The notes under the pieces: generated by a model
Told to the model about the DNA's origin: nothing
Database searches by the model: none
What the model saw: the letters and a program-made list of their open reading frames with translations, nothing else
From: Bacillota bacterium
GTDB taxonomy: Bacteria; Bacillota; SHA-98; UBA4971
Reading direction: 5' to 3'
Assembly (NCBI GenBank): GCA_029551185.1
Contig: JAKPFY010000091.1
Coordinates: forward strand, 1-45,838
DNA: 45,838 bases
Translations under genes and position numbers: made by a program
Shown here: positions 17,641 through 27,872 of the stretch, piece by piece
Position numbering within the stretch: the stretch's first letter is position 1
Layout of the letters: each line of letters opens with the position of its first letter

Positions 17641-18396
17641 TCAATGGGCGACAGCTTCAAATTCTTCGTCAGGGATATCGAAGTTAGCATAAACTTGCTG
17701 TACGTCATCGAGATCTTCTAAGGATTCCACAAGGTTTAGGACCTGTTGAGCCGCTTTTCCTGTCACTTTCACTGTATTTTGTGGGAGCATGGTTACTTCA
17801 GCAGTGGAAAAGCGGACCCCCTTAGATTCAAAGAATTTCTCAGCTTCCTCAAAATCTTCAGGTTTAGTATACACTTCAACGGTTGTGCCGTCAGATTCAT
17901 AGTCTTCCGCGCCTGATTCTATAGCAAGATTCACAAACTCATCTTCACTCATGTCAATCTCATCTAAATTCACAACAATAAGGCCTTTCTTCTGGAACAT
18001 CCATGCCACACAGCCGGTCTCCCCCAAGTTGCCCCCATTCTTGGAGAAGACATAACGGATATCCGATGCAGAACGGTTTCTGTTATCCGTCATGGCAGAT
18101 ATCATAATAGCTACTCCGCCAGGACCATAGCCTTCATACGTAACCTCTTCAAGAGACTCTGCATCAGATTCACCGGCCCCACGTTTAATAACCCTCTGAA
18201 TACTGTCGTTCGGCATGTTTGCGGCCCGTGCTTTATCAATAGCAAGCCTGAGTCTGAAGTTTTCCTCGGGATCAGGTCCTCCCTCACGCGCCGCTACCAG
18301 AAGTTCTCTGGAGATCTTTGTAAATGCCTTTCCTCGTTCAGCATCAACTCTGGATTTCTTACGCTTAATATTTGCCCACTTAGAGTGACCAGCCAC
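17641..18396 (-). CDS. yebC: YebC/PmpR family regulatory protein
   Basis: This is a widespread cytoplasmic protein of the YebC/PmpR/TACO1 family, described as a transcriptional regulator in some species and as a translation factor aiding proline stretches in others. The 251 residues show the hallmark start MAGHSKWANIKRKKSRVDAERGKAFTKISREL, then RLRLAIDKARAANMPNDSIQRVIKRGAG, YEGYGPGGVAIMISAMTDNRNRSASDIRYVFSKNGGNLGETGCVAWMF and a C-terminal VTMLPQNTVKV segment. The start is GTG with GGGAGGGAG upstream. Confidence 0.96.
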   Translation of the reverse strand: MAGHSKWANIKRKKSRVDAERGKAFTKISRELLVAAREGGPDPEENFRLRLAIDKARAANMPNDSIQRVIKRGAGESDAESLEEVTYEGYGPGGVAIMISAMTDNRNRSASDIRYVFSKNGGNLGETGCVAWMFQKKGLIVVNLDEIDMSEDEFVNLAIESGAEDYESDGTTVEVYTKPEDFEEAEKFFESKGVRFSTAEVTMLPQNTVKVTGKAAQQVLNLVESLEDLDDVQQVYANFDIPDEEFEAVAH

Positions 18397-18518
18397 TTTT
18401 TCTCCCTCCCTGTCAAGGTAATTTTAGCACAGTCCATTGAGATCCGCTACTGACTACCACAGGCATAAGGACAGCTGATTATAAAGCTGTTACCGGTTTG
18501 TATCACAATGAAATCATA

Positions 18519-19289
18519 TTATTCAGGATAGTCTGCATCGGAAAGCAAGGATGAATCTTCTTCAGTCGTTGTTTGGATTATGGGTTGTAAAGGATTTGGC
18601 TGAGAGGACATCCTTCCGGCTTCCGCGATCTTGGTGTTCAAGTAGAAATACGTGGCAAAGACCATCGCAATACCGAAGGTAGGAGGGACTAAGCCCGCAA
18701 TGATGAGAAAATCATATAAACCGTGGAGGCTTACAGCTATTGCAAGTCCTTTCCCCACAAGCGGTGTAGTGTTTCCTTTATGGAATTTGGCGAGGCCCAG
18801 ATGGTACCCGACTATCCCCGAAAAAGAGGCATGAGCCAGGTCTGTAATGAAGGCGCGAAATAATCCGACAGCTATCCCGAACCTGACAGAATAGAACAGA
18901 TTTTCTACTGCGGCAAATCCAAGCCCTGTGGCTACTGCGTAAATTATGCCGTCGATGACTTCGTTGAATTCCGGATGGTCATAGACTGCCAGTTTGACCG
19001 CGATGAACTTTGCCATTTCCTCTACAAGACCGACAACTAATACTGTTACGATGAAGAGCCTCCCTATGTCGGGGGCTTGACCGGCGATAAAAGGACGAAA
19101 CGGGGCTTCTAAAAAGGCTGCTGGGAATACTGAAATCGCGCCGAAGATAAACGCCTTCATGACCAGGGAGATAGGTTCAGGTTGATCCTTGTCCTTCCTG
19201 TAGAAAAACCAAACCCACAACATACCCGGGAAGAATGATACTATTAGCAAAGGGATTAGGTCTGGGGTTGCGTTTTGCAAAATTGTCAC
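18519..19289 (-). CDS. prsW: PrsW family intramembrane metalloprotease
   Basis: This multi-pass membrane protease is related to PrsW, which starts cleavage of the anti-sigma factor RsiW in Bacillus. The expected motifs are present: EExxK as VGLVEEMAKF, ENLFYSV, FxxxxH as LAHASFSGIVGYHLG, and SLHGLYDF. At least seven hydrophobic segments are visible. The substrate here is unknown; no anti-sigma gene is adjacent. The frame opens at a GTG at 19289, but AAAGGTG overlaps that codon. A TTG three codons in (19280) is better spaced, so the true N-terminus may be QNATPDLIPLL. Confidence 0.88.
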   Translation of the reverse strand: MTILQNATPDLIPLLIVSFFPGMLWVWFFYRKDKDQPEPISLVMKAFIFGAISVFPAAFLEAPFRPFIAGQAPDIGRLFIVTVLVVGLVEEMAKFIAVKLAVYDHPEFNEVIDGIIYAVATGLGFAAVENLFYSVRFGIAVGLFRAFITDLAHASFSGIVGYHLGLAKFHKGNTTPLVGKGLAIAVSLHGLYDFLIIAGLVPPTFGIAMVFATYFYLNTKIAEAGRMSSQPNPLQPIIQTTTEEDSSLLSDADYPE

Positions 19290-19477
19290 CTTTCATTGCC
19301 GGCGAGCTCTCGACATATTACAATCGCTTTGGCGGTTCCGAGACGAGGAGGGATAATTCGGCAGAGAGTGTCACTCATGCTTTAAGTGTTCCCTAATTCA
19401 CTTGGAGTATAATTCTTATATGCCATTATAGGCTGGGATTATAGGTTATCTCAACCGTAGGTGAGAGGCCTTGGATG

Positions 19478-19486
19478 TGATATAAT
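19478..19486 (+). promoter_or_regulatory. Extended -10 promoter for the DUF2905 gene
   Basis: TGATATAAT is a perfect extended -10 (TGnTATAAT). No good -35 is visible. The leader would be about 22 bases before the GTG at 19515. Confidence 0.55.
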
Positions 19487-19514
19487 GTTCTGGAAACCAC
19501 GGAGGTGACTTTGG

Positions 19515-19739
19515 GTGAACAGTGTAGGTTCTATCGGGAAGTTGCTCATGTTGGTAGGTGTTGTTTTACTTGTGTTAGGAGCTGTTCTTACTTTTATTGG
19601 TAGGATTCCCGGTGTGGGAAGGTTGCCCGGGGATATCGTAATCAAACGGGGCAATTTCACATTTTTCTTCCCTGTCACCACGTGCATTATTCTAAGCATA
19701 ATTCTGTCACTCCTCTTTGCGCTGTTTTCACGTAGGTAA
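19515..19739 (+). CDS. DUF2905 small membrane protein
   Basis: This is a 74-residue integral membrane protein of the DUF2905 family, function unknown. Two hydrophobic segments (LLMLVGVVLLVLGAVLTFIG and VTTCIILSIILSLLFALF) flank the family signature GRIPGVGRLPGDIVIKRGNFTFFFPVTT. The GTG start has GGAGGTGA six bases upstream. It is divergent from the PrsW gene and precedes recO. Confidence 0.9.
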   Translation: MNSVGSIGKLLMLVGVVLLVLGAVLTFIGRIPGVGRLPGDIVIKRGNFTFFFPVTTCIILSIILSLLFALFSRR

Positions 19740-19851
19740 ATAATGAATATATAGTGGTTGCGCTAAACTAAACTATCAGAGGTTTTGGCATATCTCAGGT
19801 GCGGCACGGGAACCCTAATTGCGATGAGGAGTGATTCCTGGAGGCGACTAA

Positions 19852-20604
19852 ATGGCGCTTTATACTACAGAAGGAATTATCCTCAAGACCCAAAATATTG
19901 GTGAAGCTGACAGGATTTGCACGATATATTCACCTAGCAAGGGCAAAGCTCGGGCTGTGGCCAGAGGCGCAAGGCGTCCCCGGAGTAGATTTGTCAGTAG
20001 CACTCAGATGTTCGTGCATGGAGATTTTCAGATTTTTACCGGGAAGTCTCTTGACAGCATAGGTCAGGTCGAGTTGAAGGAAGCATTCCCAAGACTGCAC
20101 GACGACCTCATTAGGTTGGCATATGCCAGTTATATAGCTGAACTTGCTGATGAGATGACAGAGGAAGGCGATGGCGACAAAAGAGTCTTTGACATGCTCT
20201 TAGCATATATGAGGGTTTTGTCTGAGACCCTTGATCCACAGCTGGTTACTTGTGCGTTTGAAATCAAATTCGCGACTATTCTTGGTTACAGACCACGTCT
20301 GGAATCTTGCTCAGAGTGCGGAAGAGAAAATCTCGGCCGGGAAGTCTTTTTCAGTCCGGAAGCCGGCGGCCTTATCTGTAGTGAGTGTTCGTCCGGAAAC
20401 TCCGGTATATGGCGTGTGTCACAAGGCGCGGTTCGGTTACTTCGGGCTTTACTGATGACGGAGTTTCGGAAGGTTGAACGAATTAAAGCAAGTCCCGGCG
20501 TAAGGCGTGAGATTGAAAGACTTATTAGGGCTCATTTAGGTTTCAGGCTAAATCGGAGATTAAGATCCATCGATTTCCTGGAGGCTGTTACGAAGGCACC
20601 TTAA
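19852..20604 (+). CDS. recO: DNA repair protein RecO
   Basis: RecO is a recombination mediator that loads RecA onto SSB-coated DNA with RecR and anneals complementary strands. The 250 residues start with an OB fold (TTEGIILKTQNIGEADRICTIYSPSKGKARAVARGARRPRSRF). A helical region follows, and a zinc site made of CSECG (about 157) and CSEC (about 180). The ATG is preceded by GGAGGCGA. It leads the group that continues with the DUF4342 gene after 16 bases; recO next to glyQS is a common Bacillota order. Confidence 0.95.
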   Translation: MALYTTEGIILKTQNIGEADRICTIYSPSKGKARAVARGARRPRSRFVSSTQMFVHGDFQIFTGKSLDSIGQVELKEAFPRLHDDLIRLAYASYIAELADEMTEEGDGDKRVFDMLLAYMRVLSETLDPQLVTCAFEIKFATILGYRPRLESCSECGRENLGREVFFSPEAGGLICSECSSGNSGIWRVSQGAVRLLRALLMTEFRKVERIKASPGVRREIERLIRAHLGFRLNRRLRSIDFLEAVTKAP

Positions 20605-20620
20605 CATGGGAGGAATCTTC

Positions 20621-21037
20621 ATGGACCAAGAACTTGATCTTGATAAAGTCGACATCCTGCGAGAACGGGCCGGACTTTCATACCGTGACGCAGTGGAATA
20701 TCTGGAACGGGCAAAAGGCGATGTTGTGAAAGCCCTGGTTTTTGTTGAAGAAGACAAGTACGAGCAGAAAGAAGTCAGAGCTGAGAAGAGTCAGGAAGCT
20801 TTTGAGAAAGTCAAGGAAGTAGTAAGAAAAGGCAATGAAATGAAGATTAAGATAGATAGGCACGGCGATTCCTTGATTGAGATCCCTGTGATCATCGGGC
20901 TCATCGGAACAGCTATTGCACCGTACTTGGCGCTTGCAGGAACCGCTGTCGCTCTTGCCACCAACTGTTCTATTTCAGTTAAACATCCGGAGGAACTTCC
21001 TGAATTCGAGTCAAGAAGTGAAGAGGGCATTCCATAG
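20621..21037 (+). CDS. UBA/TS-N-like plus DUF4342 protein
   Basis: This is a small protein (138 residues) with an N-terminal UBA/TS-N-like three-helix motif (KVDILRERAGLSYRDAVEYLERAKGDVVKALVFVEE), which in elongation factor Ts and NAC binds partner proteins. A charged linker follows, then a DUF4342 region (VRKGNEMKIKIDRHGDSLIEIPVIIGLIGTAIAPYLALAGTAVALATNCSISV) containing one hydrophobic hairpin. The function is unknown. An upstream ATG at 20606 overlaps its own Shine-Dalgarno site; GGGAGGA at 20608-20614 fits the ATG at 20621. Confidence 0.8.
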   Translation: MDQELDLDKVDILRERAGLSYRDAVEYLERAKGDVVKALVFVEEDKYEQKEVRAEKSQEAFEKVKEVVRKGNEMKIKIDRHGDSLIEIPVIIGLIGTAIAPYLALAGTAVALATNCSISVKHPEELPEFESRSEEGIP

Positions 21038-21238
21038 TAGGCTCGGGGGAAGGGTAGGATTGACACGGGAGGTAGCGTTTGGTATAGTGTGGGAGATTGA
21101 GCATAGAAGCAGACTTAATGTGGAGAATCATGGAAGTGTCAGTTAAGCGCGCTGGTCGGGGTGAAGCTCAGGGAGAGAGGCCTCTCGTCCTTTGATACTC
21201 TGTCGAGGGCGGGGGGTTCATTTGTGGAGGGGTATTAT

Positions 21239-21883
21239 GTGCGTGTATCCGAATTGCTCAGCCGAATTCCAAGAATCCTGAAGGCGAGCCGGAGGTACAT
21301 AGCTCTTGCCACAGGTCTGTTTCTAATGGGAATTGCAGCCGGCGCTTCTGTATTTTACTATAATCCCCTGGATGCGTCCCAATTGTTTCTTCTGCTTGAC
21401 AGGAAATTCGGTCCTATGACACGTTCTATGGCTGAGATAAGCATACCTGAAATGGCAGGTATGGTGTTTTGGAATAATCTCAAAGCTACGGGGCTCTTGA
21501 TTGCAGGTGGAATAGTTTTCGGGATTCTACCTATGATAATGGTTTTCATAAACGGACTTCTTGTCGGTATGGTGTCAGGCGATGTGGTTCGTCAGGGATT
21601 CGGCCTTTTCCCGTTTATTATTGTGGGGATCCTTCCTCATGGCCTGTTCGAAATCCCGGCTTATATTCTCGGGGGGACCCTGGGAATAAGGCTTGGATTC
21701 AATATTCTCGGATACGAACGCGGACGTCAACACGGGCAAGGCTTGAAGGTAATAGTTATTGATACCCTTGTAGTTCTGGTCATAGTGCTGATACCTCTTT
21801 TGGCGATAGGCTCATTAGTGGAAGTATCAGTAACCCGGCAGCTGGTGGAATGGGTTATGGGGGATGCGCTTAGATGGCACTGA
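21239..21883 (+). CDS. SpoIIM-like (DUF95) membrane protein
   Basis: This is a membrane protein of the stage II sporulation protein M/DUF95 family. In Bacillus, SpoIIM acts with SpoIID and SpoIIP in engulfment. Hydrophobic segments are YIALATGLFLMGIAAGASVFYY, GLLIAGGIVFGILPMIMVFINGLLVGMV, FPFIIVGILPHGLFEIPAYILGG and VIVIDTLVVLVIVLIPLLAIG. The signatures FWNNLKATG, FINGLLVG and LPHGLFEIPA are typical. It is a DUF95 relative rather than certain SpoIIM. The frame opens at a GTG at 21161, but GGAGGGG at 21226-21232 is well placed for the GTG at 21239, giving 214 residues. Confidence 0.78.
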   Translation: MRVSELLSRIPRILKASRRYIALATGLFLMGIAAGASVFYYNPLDASQLFLLLDRKFGPMTRSMAEISIPEMAGMVFWNNLKATGLLIAGGIVFGILPMIMVFINGLLVGMVSGDVVRQGFGLFPFIIVGILPHGLFEIPAYILGGTLGIRLGFNILGYERGRQHGQGLKVIVIDTLVVLVIVLIPLLAIGSLVEVSVTRQLVEWVMGDALRWH

Positions 21884-21917
21884 CCAATAGAGCAAGGCAG
21901 GGGTAGGAGGCGGAAGT

Positions 21918-22829
21918 TTGACTTTTCAGGAAACCATACATAAGCTGAATGCTTACTGGGCAGAACAAGGCTGTGTGCTGCAGCAACCATATGATGTAGA
22001 GGTCGGAGCAGGTACAATGGCGCCTCAAACCTTCCTGCGCGCGTTAGGGCCTGAGCCTTGGAGGGTGGCTTATGTTCAACCTTCGCGTAGGCCTGCCGAC
22101 GGACGTTACGGAGAAAACCCTAATCGCTTGTTTATGCACCATCAGTATCAGGTCATTTTAAAACCATCCCCTGATGATGTTGTCGAATTATACCTTTGCA
22201 GTCTTAGTGAGGCCTTGGGCATTGATCCTGTAGAACATGACATTCGCCTCGTAGAAGATAACTGGGAGTCTCCTACATTAGGCGCTTGGGGGACGGGATG
22301 GGAAGTCTGGCTTGACGGCATGGAAATAACTCAATTCACATACTTTCAGCAAGTCGGTGGAATAGATGCCAGACCTGTGTCAGCGGAACTCACATACGGA
22401 CTGGAACGTTTATGCATGTATTTGCAAGACGTTGACAATGTATATGATTTAGCCTGGTCTGCCAAGATTTCGTACGGTGAAATACAAAGACAGTTCGAGA
22501 TAGAGCATTCCACTTATGGCTTTGAGGTCGCAGACTGTGAGACACTGACGCTGCTATTTGATACATATGAGGCAGAAGCGAAAAAGGCTTTGGAGAGAGA
22601 CCTCGTTTTGCCGGCATACGATTATGTGCTCAAGTGTTCACATGTGTTTAATTTACTTGATTCTCGCGGGGCGTTAGGGGTAAGTGAACGAACGTCACTG
22701 ATAGGACGGGTGCGAGCCTTGGCAAGGGGATGCGCGGAACAATACATCGAAAGCAGGGAGATGCAAGGTTTTCCGCTTGCGGGGGTCCGAGAGGACGGGC
22801 CGTGTGAAGGAGGGACCCTCTGTGAGTAG
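21918..22829 (+). CDS. glyQ: Glycine--tRNA ligase alpha subunit
   Basis: This is the catalytic subunit of the bacterial alpha2beta2 glycyl-tRNA synthetase. The 303 residues show the highly conserved [79 protein letters not shown] and [15 protein letters not shown]. The start is TTG with TAGGAGG upstream. Its stop overlaps the glyS start by eight bases. No T-box is visible in the short upstream gap. Confidence 0.98.
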   Translation: MTFQETIHKLNAYWAEQGCVLQQPYDVEVGAGTMAPQTFLRALGPEPWRVAYVQPSRRPADGRYGENPNRLFMHHQYQVILKPSPDDVVELYLCSLSEALGIDPVEHDIRLVEDNWESPTLGAWGTGWEVWLDGMEITQFTYFQQVGGIDARPVSAELTYGLERLCMYLQDVDNVYDLAWSAKISYGEIQRQFEIEHSTYGFEVADCETLTLLFDTYEAEAKKALERDLVLPAYDYVLKCSHVFNLLDSRGALGVSERTSLIGRVRALARGCAEQYIESREMQGFPLAGVREDGPCEGGTLCE

Positions 22830-24936
22830 GATTCAGGGTGCGTCTTCGGATAAGAGAGATGCTGTTTTAGAAATAGGTACAGAAGAATTACCTGCCAGGT
22901 TATTTCCGGATCTTATAAGTATAATGACACAAAGTGCAGATAGTCTTCTCAAAGAAGAGCGGGTTGAGTATTCTTCGGTAAAGGCTTATGCCACTCCCAG
23001 GAGACTTGTATTGTACATAGAGGAAGTGGCTCCTTTGGGTCGCCCCCTTGTACGTGAAGTGCGAGGCCCCACTTACAGTGTCGCTTTTGACGAGGCCGGT
23101 AAACCGACGCAAGCTGCGATAGGGTTTGCTCGTGCCCAGGGAGTGGACGTATCTGACCTTATCGTTAGAGAAGAGGCCAAAGGCAAATTTATGTATGCAG
23201 TCTCAAAGGTGCCGGGTCGTGGGGCAAAGGGTGCTTTGAAAGATGTTTTCTCGCGTTTTGTCGCGGGACTGACTTTCGAGCGTGCCATGAGATGGGGAGA
23301 AGGCAGTTTCAGATTTGCGAGACCTATTCGATGGTTCCTTGCACTTTTGGGAGAAGACGTCATTGATATAGAGATATGCGGTATAAAAGGGAACAGATTT
23401 ACATCCGGCCATAGATTTCTGACTTCAGGCATGATTGAAGTCCGCCGGGCTGAGGACTACTTTGATGTTCTGGAAGATGCTTACTGTATTGTTGATCAGG
23501 ATAGGCGAAAGGTGATAATAGAAGAGGGTATCAAGAAGCTGGCACAGGAAGCAGGAGGGCAAATTGCGGAAGATGAGAGACTTCTCACAGAGCTTGCCTA
23601 TTTGGCTGAACACCCTGCGCCTTTGGCCGGACGGTTTGCTCCTGATCTCTTGAGACTCCCCAAAGAGGTAATTACGACTTCTATGAAAGGCCATCAGAGG
23701 TACTTCCCTGTCGAGGACAGTCAAGGGGCTTTGCTTCCGGTTTTTACTGCGGTACGTGACGGTCTTACTACACGTATTGCCGCTGTTCGTAAAGGGTATG
23801 AGAGGGTTCTTTCAGCCAGGCTTGAGGATGCCAAGTTCTTCTATGAAGAAGACACGAAATCACAACTTGAGACCCATGTCTCCGGACTTAGAGGAATTGT
23901 CTTCCATGAAGGGCTCGGGACTGTCCTTGAGAAGACTTGCCGCATTATGGATTTGGCTGAGGCTATTGCAGATAGATTAGGATATCCGGAGGATACAAAG
24001 GCCAAAGTAAAAAGAGCGGCAAAACTATGCAAGGCTGACCTTGTTACAAATATGGTAAGAGAATTCCCTGAGCTTCAAGGTGTGATGGGACGGGAGTACG
24101 CTCGCATGTCCGGTGAGGATGAAGACGCTTCCCGAGCTATATTTGAGCATTATCTGCCACGGTTCTCAGGGGATATATTGCCTGAAAGTCCTTGCGGGGT
24201 TATCCTTGCCCTTGCAGATAGGATTGACACTGTCGCAGGCTTTTTCGGGATTGGGATTATTCCTTCCGGGTCCGAGGATCCCTATGCCTTGAGGCGTAGC
24301 ATCTCCGGAATAGTATCTATCCTTCTGGAACGTGAAGTTCATCTGCCTGTATCTTGGCTTGCTGCGAAAGCTGTTTCGTTGCTGGAAACTAAAGGGATGC
24401 TTGAACGTTCTTTTGAAGAGACAGTAGATGATATTCTTGACGGGTTGGGCCAACGCTTAAGATCGTCTTTGATTGACAAAGGAATAAGGTATGATTTGGT
24501 AGATGCAGCAATAGCCATAGGATTTGACGATGTGCCTGATACCTATAAGAGGGCAGAAGCCTTGCAAGAAGCGAGCGCAACCAAAGAATTCGCCTTAGCA
24601 TGTACCGGTTATACAAGAGCGTCCCGCCTTGCCGGGAACATTCATCATGGGAGTGTCGATGAGTCTCTTCTCAATGAACCTGCAGAGAGAACGCTTTTCG
24701 ACGCTCTCCGTAACACTGAAGAGTGTATTCGTTTAATGCTCAGGGAAAGAGACTACTCCGGTATTTTGAAGGCCTTGTCCAAGTTGGCTGAACCTATAGA
24801 CGTATTCTTCACCGAGGTCCTTGTAATGGCAGAGGATGAGGGTTTGCGCCGGAACAGGCTCGCTCTTCTGGCTTATACTGCTTCTCTTACACGGGAAGTG
24901 GCTGACCTTGGCAAGGTGGTTGAAAAGGCAGTATAG
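22822..24936 (+). CDS. glyS: Glycine--tRNA ligase beta subunit
   Basis: This is the tRNA-binding beta subunit of heterotetrameric glycyl-tRNA synthetase. Signature regions are [85 protein letters not shown] and [21 protein letters not shown]. An HD-like region ([32 protein letters not shown]) precedes the C-terminal DALR anticodon-binding domain ([22 protein letters not shown]). The frame is open to 22777, but AAGGAGGG at 22807-22814 fits the GTG at 22822 (704 residues). Confidence 0.97.
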   Translation: MSRIQGASSDKRDAVLEIGTEELPARLFPDLISIMTQSADSLLKEERVEYSSVKAYATPRRLVLYIEEVAPLGRPLVREVRGPTYSVAFDEAGKPTQAAIGFARAQGVDVSDLIVREEAKGKFMYAVSKVPGRGAKGALKDVFSRFVAGLTFERAMRWGEGSFRFARPIRWFLALLGEDVIDIEICGIKGNRFTSGHRFLTSGMIEVRRAEDYFDVLEDAYCIVDQDRRKVIIEEGIKKLAQEAGGQIAEDERLLTELAYLAEHPAPLAGRFAPDLLRLPKEVITTSMKGHQRYFPVEDSQGALLPVFTAVRDGLTTRIAAVRKGYERVLSARLEDAKFFYEEDTKSQLETHVSGLRGIVFHEGLGTVLEKTCRIMDLAEAIADRLGYPEDTKAKVKRAAKLCKADLVTNMVREFPELQGVMGREYARMSGEDEDASRAIFEHYLPRFSGDILPESPCGVILALADRIDTVAGFFGIGIIPSGSEDPYALRRSISGIVSILLEREVHLPVSWLAAKAVSLLETKGMLERSFEETVDDILDGLGQRLRSSLIDKGIRYDLVDAAIAIGFDDVPDTYKRAEALQEASATKEFALACTGYTRASRLAGNIHHGSVDESLLNEPAERTLFDALRNTEECIRLMLRERDYSGILKALSKLAEPIDVFFTEVLVMAEDEGLRRNRLALLAYTASLTREVADLGKVVEKAV

Positions 24937-24949
24937 CAAGGTGATATTC

Positions 24950-24981
24950 CCCAAATGAGTTCACAAAATGGCTCATTTGGG
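24950..24981 (+). other. Hairpin between glyS and ppdK
   Basis: A 10-bp perfect stem (CCCAAATGAG with CTCATTTGGG) encloses a 12-base loop. No U-tract follows, so it may mark the 3' end of the glyQS message or a processing site rather than a simple terminator. Confidence 0.6.
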
Positions 24982-25044
24982 ATACACTCTGCGATTATGC
25001 TGGATACTGAGTCTACTGAAAAGTAAAGGAGGTCAGAGCAAGAG

Positions 25045-27744
25045 ATGGCAAAGAAGTACGTATACTTTTTTGGTACAGGTAAAGCCGAAGGCAGTAAAGA
25101 CATGAGGAACTTGCTAGGGGGTAAAGGAGCGAACCTGGCTGAGATGACAAATATCGGTATCCCTGTTCCTCCCGGCTTTACCATCACAACGGAAGTTTGC
25201 AAAGTCTATTACGAAGGTGACCGAAACTACCCTCCTGAGCTTGACGTTGAAATTGACGAGAACTTGAAGAAGCTCGAGGATGCAATGGGACTTAAGTTCG
25301 GTGATCCTGAAAAGCCTCTTCTAGTGTCTGTAAGGTCAGGCGCAAGAGTATCAATGCCGGGCATGATGGATACAGTGCTTAATCTCGGATTGAATGACAA
25401 GACTGTTCAGGGACTGATTAAGATGACCGGCAATGAGCGGTTTGCATACGATGCGTACCGTCGGTTTATTCAGATGTTCGGTGATGTGGTGCTGGAAGTT
25501 CCTCATGAGGAGTTCGAGGCTATTCTCGATGCGAAGAAAGAGGAACTGGGTGTGACTCTTGATACGGAGCTTGATGCAGAGGCTTTGAAGGACATAGTCT
25601 GTAAGTATAAGGCTCTCGTTGAAGAGAAAACCGGGCAAAGCTTTCCGGAAGATCCCAGACAGCAATTGGACATGGCTCGGGATGCAGTATTCGGGTCATG
25701 GATGAATGCAAGAGCTATTACCTACCGTAAGATACATAATATACCGGATGACTGGGGAACTGCAGTCAACGTCCAGGCAATGGTATACGGTAATATGGGA
25801 GATGACTCCGGTTCCGGTGTAGCGTTCACAAGGGATCCTAGTACAGGTGAGAGAAAATACTTCGGCGAGTACCTGCCAAACGCCCAAGGTGAAGACGTAG
25901 TTGCCGGTATCAGAACCCCTCTTCCCCTTGACAACTTAAAAACAGAAATGCCTGAGATTTACAAGGAGCTTACGGATATCTTCGAGAAACTTGATGCCCA
26001 CTACCGTGATATGCAGGATGTAGAGTTTACTATTCAGAGAAACAAGCTTTACATGCTGCAGACCCGTGCAGGCAAACGCACTGCGGCAGCAGCTGTAAAA
26101 ATCGCGGTGGATATGGTGAATGAAGGGCTTATCACAAAAGAAGAAGCCATAATGCGCGTTGACGCCGGTCAGCTTGATACCTTGCTGCATAAGACTGTTG
26201 ATCCGAAAACAAAGGAAGAGTCAATTGCAAGCGGAGTCGCCGCTTCCCCGGGGGCTGCCATAGGGAAGGTAGTCTTCACCGCGGATGACGCTGTAGAGAT
26301 GGCGAAAACAGGGGAAGCCGTAATCCTTGTGAGAAGAGAGACTTCTCCTGACGACATACACGGCATGGCTGCAGCGAAAGGCTTTCTTACGAGCCGCGGT
26401 GGGAAGACAAGCCATGCTGCAGTGGTAGCTCGTGGCATGGGTAAGCCGGCAGTCACCGGGTGTGAGGCTGCCATGGTGGATGAGGTCCGCGAGGAGTTGC
26501 ATATCGGCGATGTTGTTATCCGGAAAGGGGATATCATTACTGTTGACGGTTCCCATGGCAAGGTCTTCCTCGGCGAAATAGAACTGCAGGATCCTTCCAT
26601 CGGCGGTGATTTCGCTACCATTATGAGTTGGGCTGACGAGATCAGGACTTTAGGCGTCAGGGCTAATGCTGATACTCCCCATGACGCTAAGACAGCTCTG
26701 GAATTCGGCGCGAAAGGCATAGGGCTTTGCAGGACAGAGCATATGTTCTTCGGGGAAGACAGGATCCGTGTCGTTCAAGATATGATACTTGCCGAAACCG
26801 TAGATGCGCGACGCGCTGCCCTCGATAAGTTATTGCCTTTCCAGAAGGATGACTTCAGGGGAATCTTGAAAGCAATGGAAGGTTATCCTGTGATTATCAG
26901 GCTTCTGGATCCGCCGCTTCATGAGTTCTTACCCAGTTACGAAGAACTCCTTGTTGAGGTTGCGACCATGAAAGCCAAAGGCGCTAAGGCGCAAGAACTC
27001 AAGGAGAAAGAGGAGCTCCTTGCTCGTATCGACAGGCTACGGGAGCTTAACCCTATGCTTGGCCATAGAGGATGTCGTATCGGCATAAGCTATCCTGAGA
27101 TAACCGAGATGCAGGCACGCGCAATCTTTGAGGCTGCATGTGAGCTGACAAAAGAAGGGCGCAAGGTTATCCCTGAGGTTATGATTCCCCTTGCAGGACA
27201 CGTCAATGAGATAGAGATCGCGCGGGAAATCATTGAGAGAGTGGCAAAAGAGGTAATTGACAAACATGGCGTAAAACTCGACTATATGGTCGGCACCATG
27301 ATTGAACTCCCAAGAGCCGCTCTTACTGCCGATGAGATTGCGCAAAAGACAGATTTCTTCTCTTTCGGCACTAATGACCTGACTCAGACGACGTTCGGTT
27401 TCTCCCGAGATGACGCTGAGGCGAAATTCCTTCCACACTATCTGGATGCGAAGATTCTACCCAGTAATCCCTTTGAGACTATTGACATCAAGGGAGTTGG
27501 CGAACTTGTCAGAATCGGCGTAGAGAAAGGCAAGTCTAAAAATCCAAACCTCGAGATAGGGATATGCGGGGAACACGGAGGGGATCCTGAGTCTGTGGTG
27601 TTCTGCCATAATGTAGGAATGGATTACGTAAGCTGTTCTCCTTATCGTGTACCTATTGCGCGGCTGGCAGCAGCCCAGGCCGAACTGAAGAAGCCAAGAA
27701 AGAGCGGCGCAAAAAAGGTTGCGACCGAGTATTCGACAGTGTAA
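25045..27744 (+). CDS. ppdK: Pyruvate, phosphate dikinase
   Basis: This enzyme interconverts pyruvate, ATP and phosphate with phosphoenolpyruvate, AMP and diphosphate; in anaerobic Bacillota it can run in glycolysis or gluconeogenesis. The 899 residues match the family. The N-terminal ATP-grasp domain has LLGGKGANLAEMTNIGIPVPPGFTI and SVRSGARVSMPGMMDTVLNLG. The swivelling domain carries the catalytic histidine in TSRGGKTSHAAVVARGMGKP. The C-terminal PEP/pyruvate barrel has GIGLCRTEHMFF, GHRGCRIGISYPEI, FFSFGTNDLTQTTFGFSRDD and GICGEHGGDPESV. AAAGGAGG precedes the ATG. No PpsR-type regulatory kinase gene lies next to it. Confidence 0.98.
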   Translation: MAKKYVYFFGTGKAEGSKDMRNLLGGKGANLAEMTNIGIPVPPGFTITTEVCKVYYEGDRNYPPELDVEIDENLKKLEDAMGLKFGDPEKPLLVSVRSGARVSMPGMMDTVLNLGLNDKTVQGLIKMTGNERFAYDAYRRFIQMFGDVVLEVPHEEFEAILDAKKEELGVTLDTELDAEALKDIVCKYKALVEEKTGQSFPEDPRQQLDMARDAVFGSWMNARAITYRKIHNIPDDWGTAVNVQAMVYGNMGDDSGSGVAFTRDPSTGERKYFGEYLPNAQGEDVVAGIRTPLPLDNLKTEMPEIYKELTDIFEKLDAHYRDMQDVEFTIQRNKLYMLQTRAGKRTAAAAVKIAVDMVNEGLITKEEAIMRVDAGQLDTLLHKTVDPKTKEESIASGVAASPGAAIGKVVFTADDAVEMAKTGEAVILVRRETSPDDIHGMAAAKGFLTSRGGKTSHAAVVARGMGKPAVTGCEAAMVDEVREELHIGDVVIRKGDIITVDGSHGKVFLGEIELQDPSIGGDFATIMSWADEIRTLGVRANADTPHDAKTALEFGAKGIGLCRTEHMFFGEDRIRVVQDMILAETVDARRAALDKLLPFQKDDFRGILKAMEGYPVIIRLLDPPLHEFLPSYEELLVEVATMKAKGAKAQELKEKEELLARIDRLRELNPMLGHRGCRIGISYPEITEMQARAIFEAACELTKEGRKVIPEVMIPLAGHVNEIEIAREIIERVAKEVIDKHGVKLDYMVGTMIELPRAALTADEIAQKTDFFSFGTNDLTQTTFGFSRDDAEAKFLPHYLDAKILPSNPFETIDIKGVGELVRIGVEKGKSKNPNLEIGICGEHGGDPESVVFCHNVGMDYVSCSPYRVPIARLAAAQAELKKPRKSGAKKVATEYSTV

Positions 27745-27832
27745 ATCGCTTTGGTTAGACCGGTGTAACAAGGGCTCGGGTATTTTCTGTAGCACCGTAG
27801 GTAAGCTCAACAGGCATACGCTTTAAGCACGG

Positions 27833-27872
27833 AATGTCCCCATGACTCTTCCGGGATCGTGGGGACATTTTA
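27833..27872 (+). terminator. Rho-independent terminator of ppdK
   Basis: AATGTCCCCATGA pairs with TCGTGGGGACATT (one G-U pair in 13) and is followed by TTTTATT. It lies about 90 bases after the ppdK stop. Confidence 0.88.

Noticed and set aside
21884-21917. T-box upstream of glyQ
   Set aside because: The gap is only 34 bases and contains just a ribosome-binding site.
23073-23432. Reverse-strand open frames inside glyS, ppdK, mutS2, pheT and other long genes
   Set aside because: They overlap strongly conserved genes, show no family motifs or ribosome sites, and have the low-complexity look of shadow frames.
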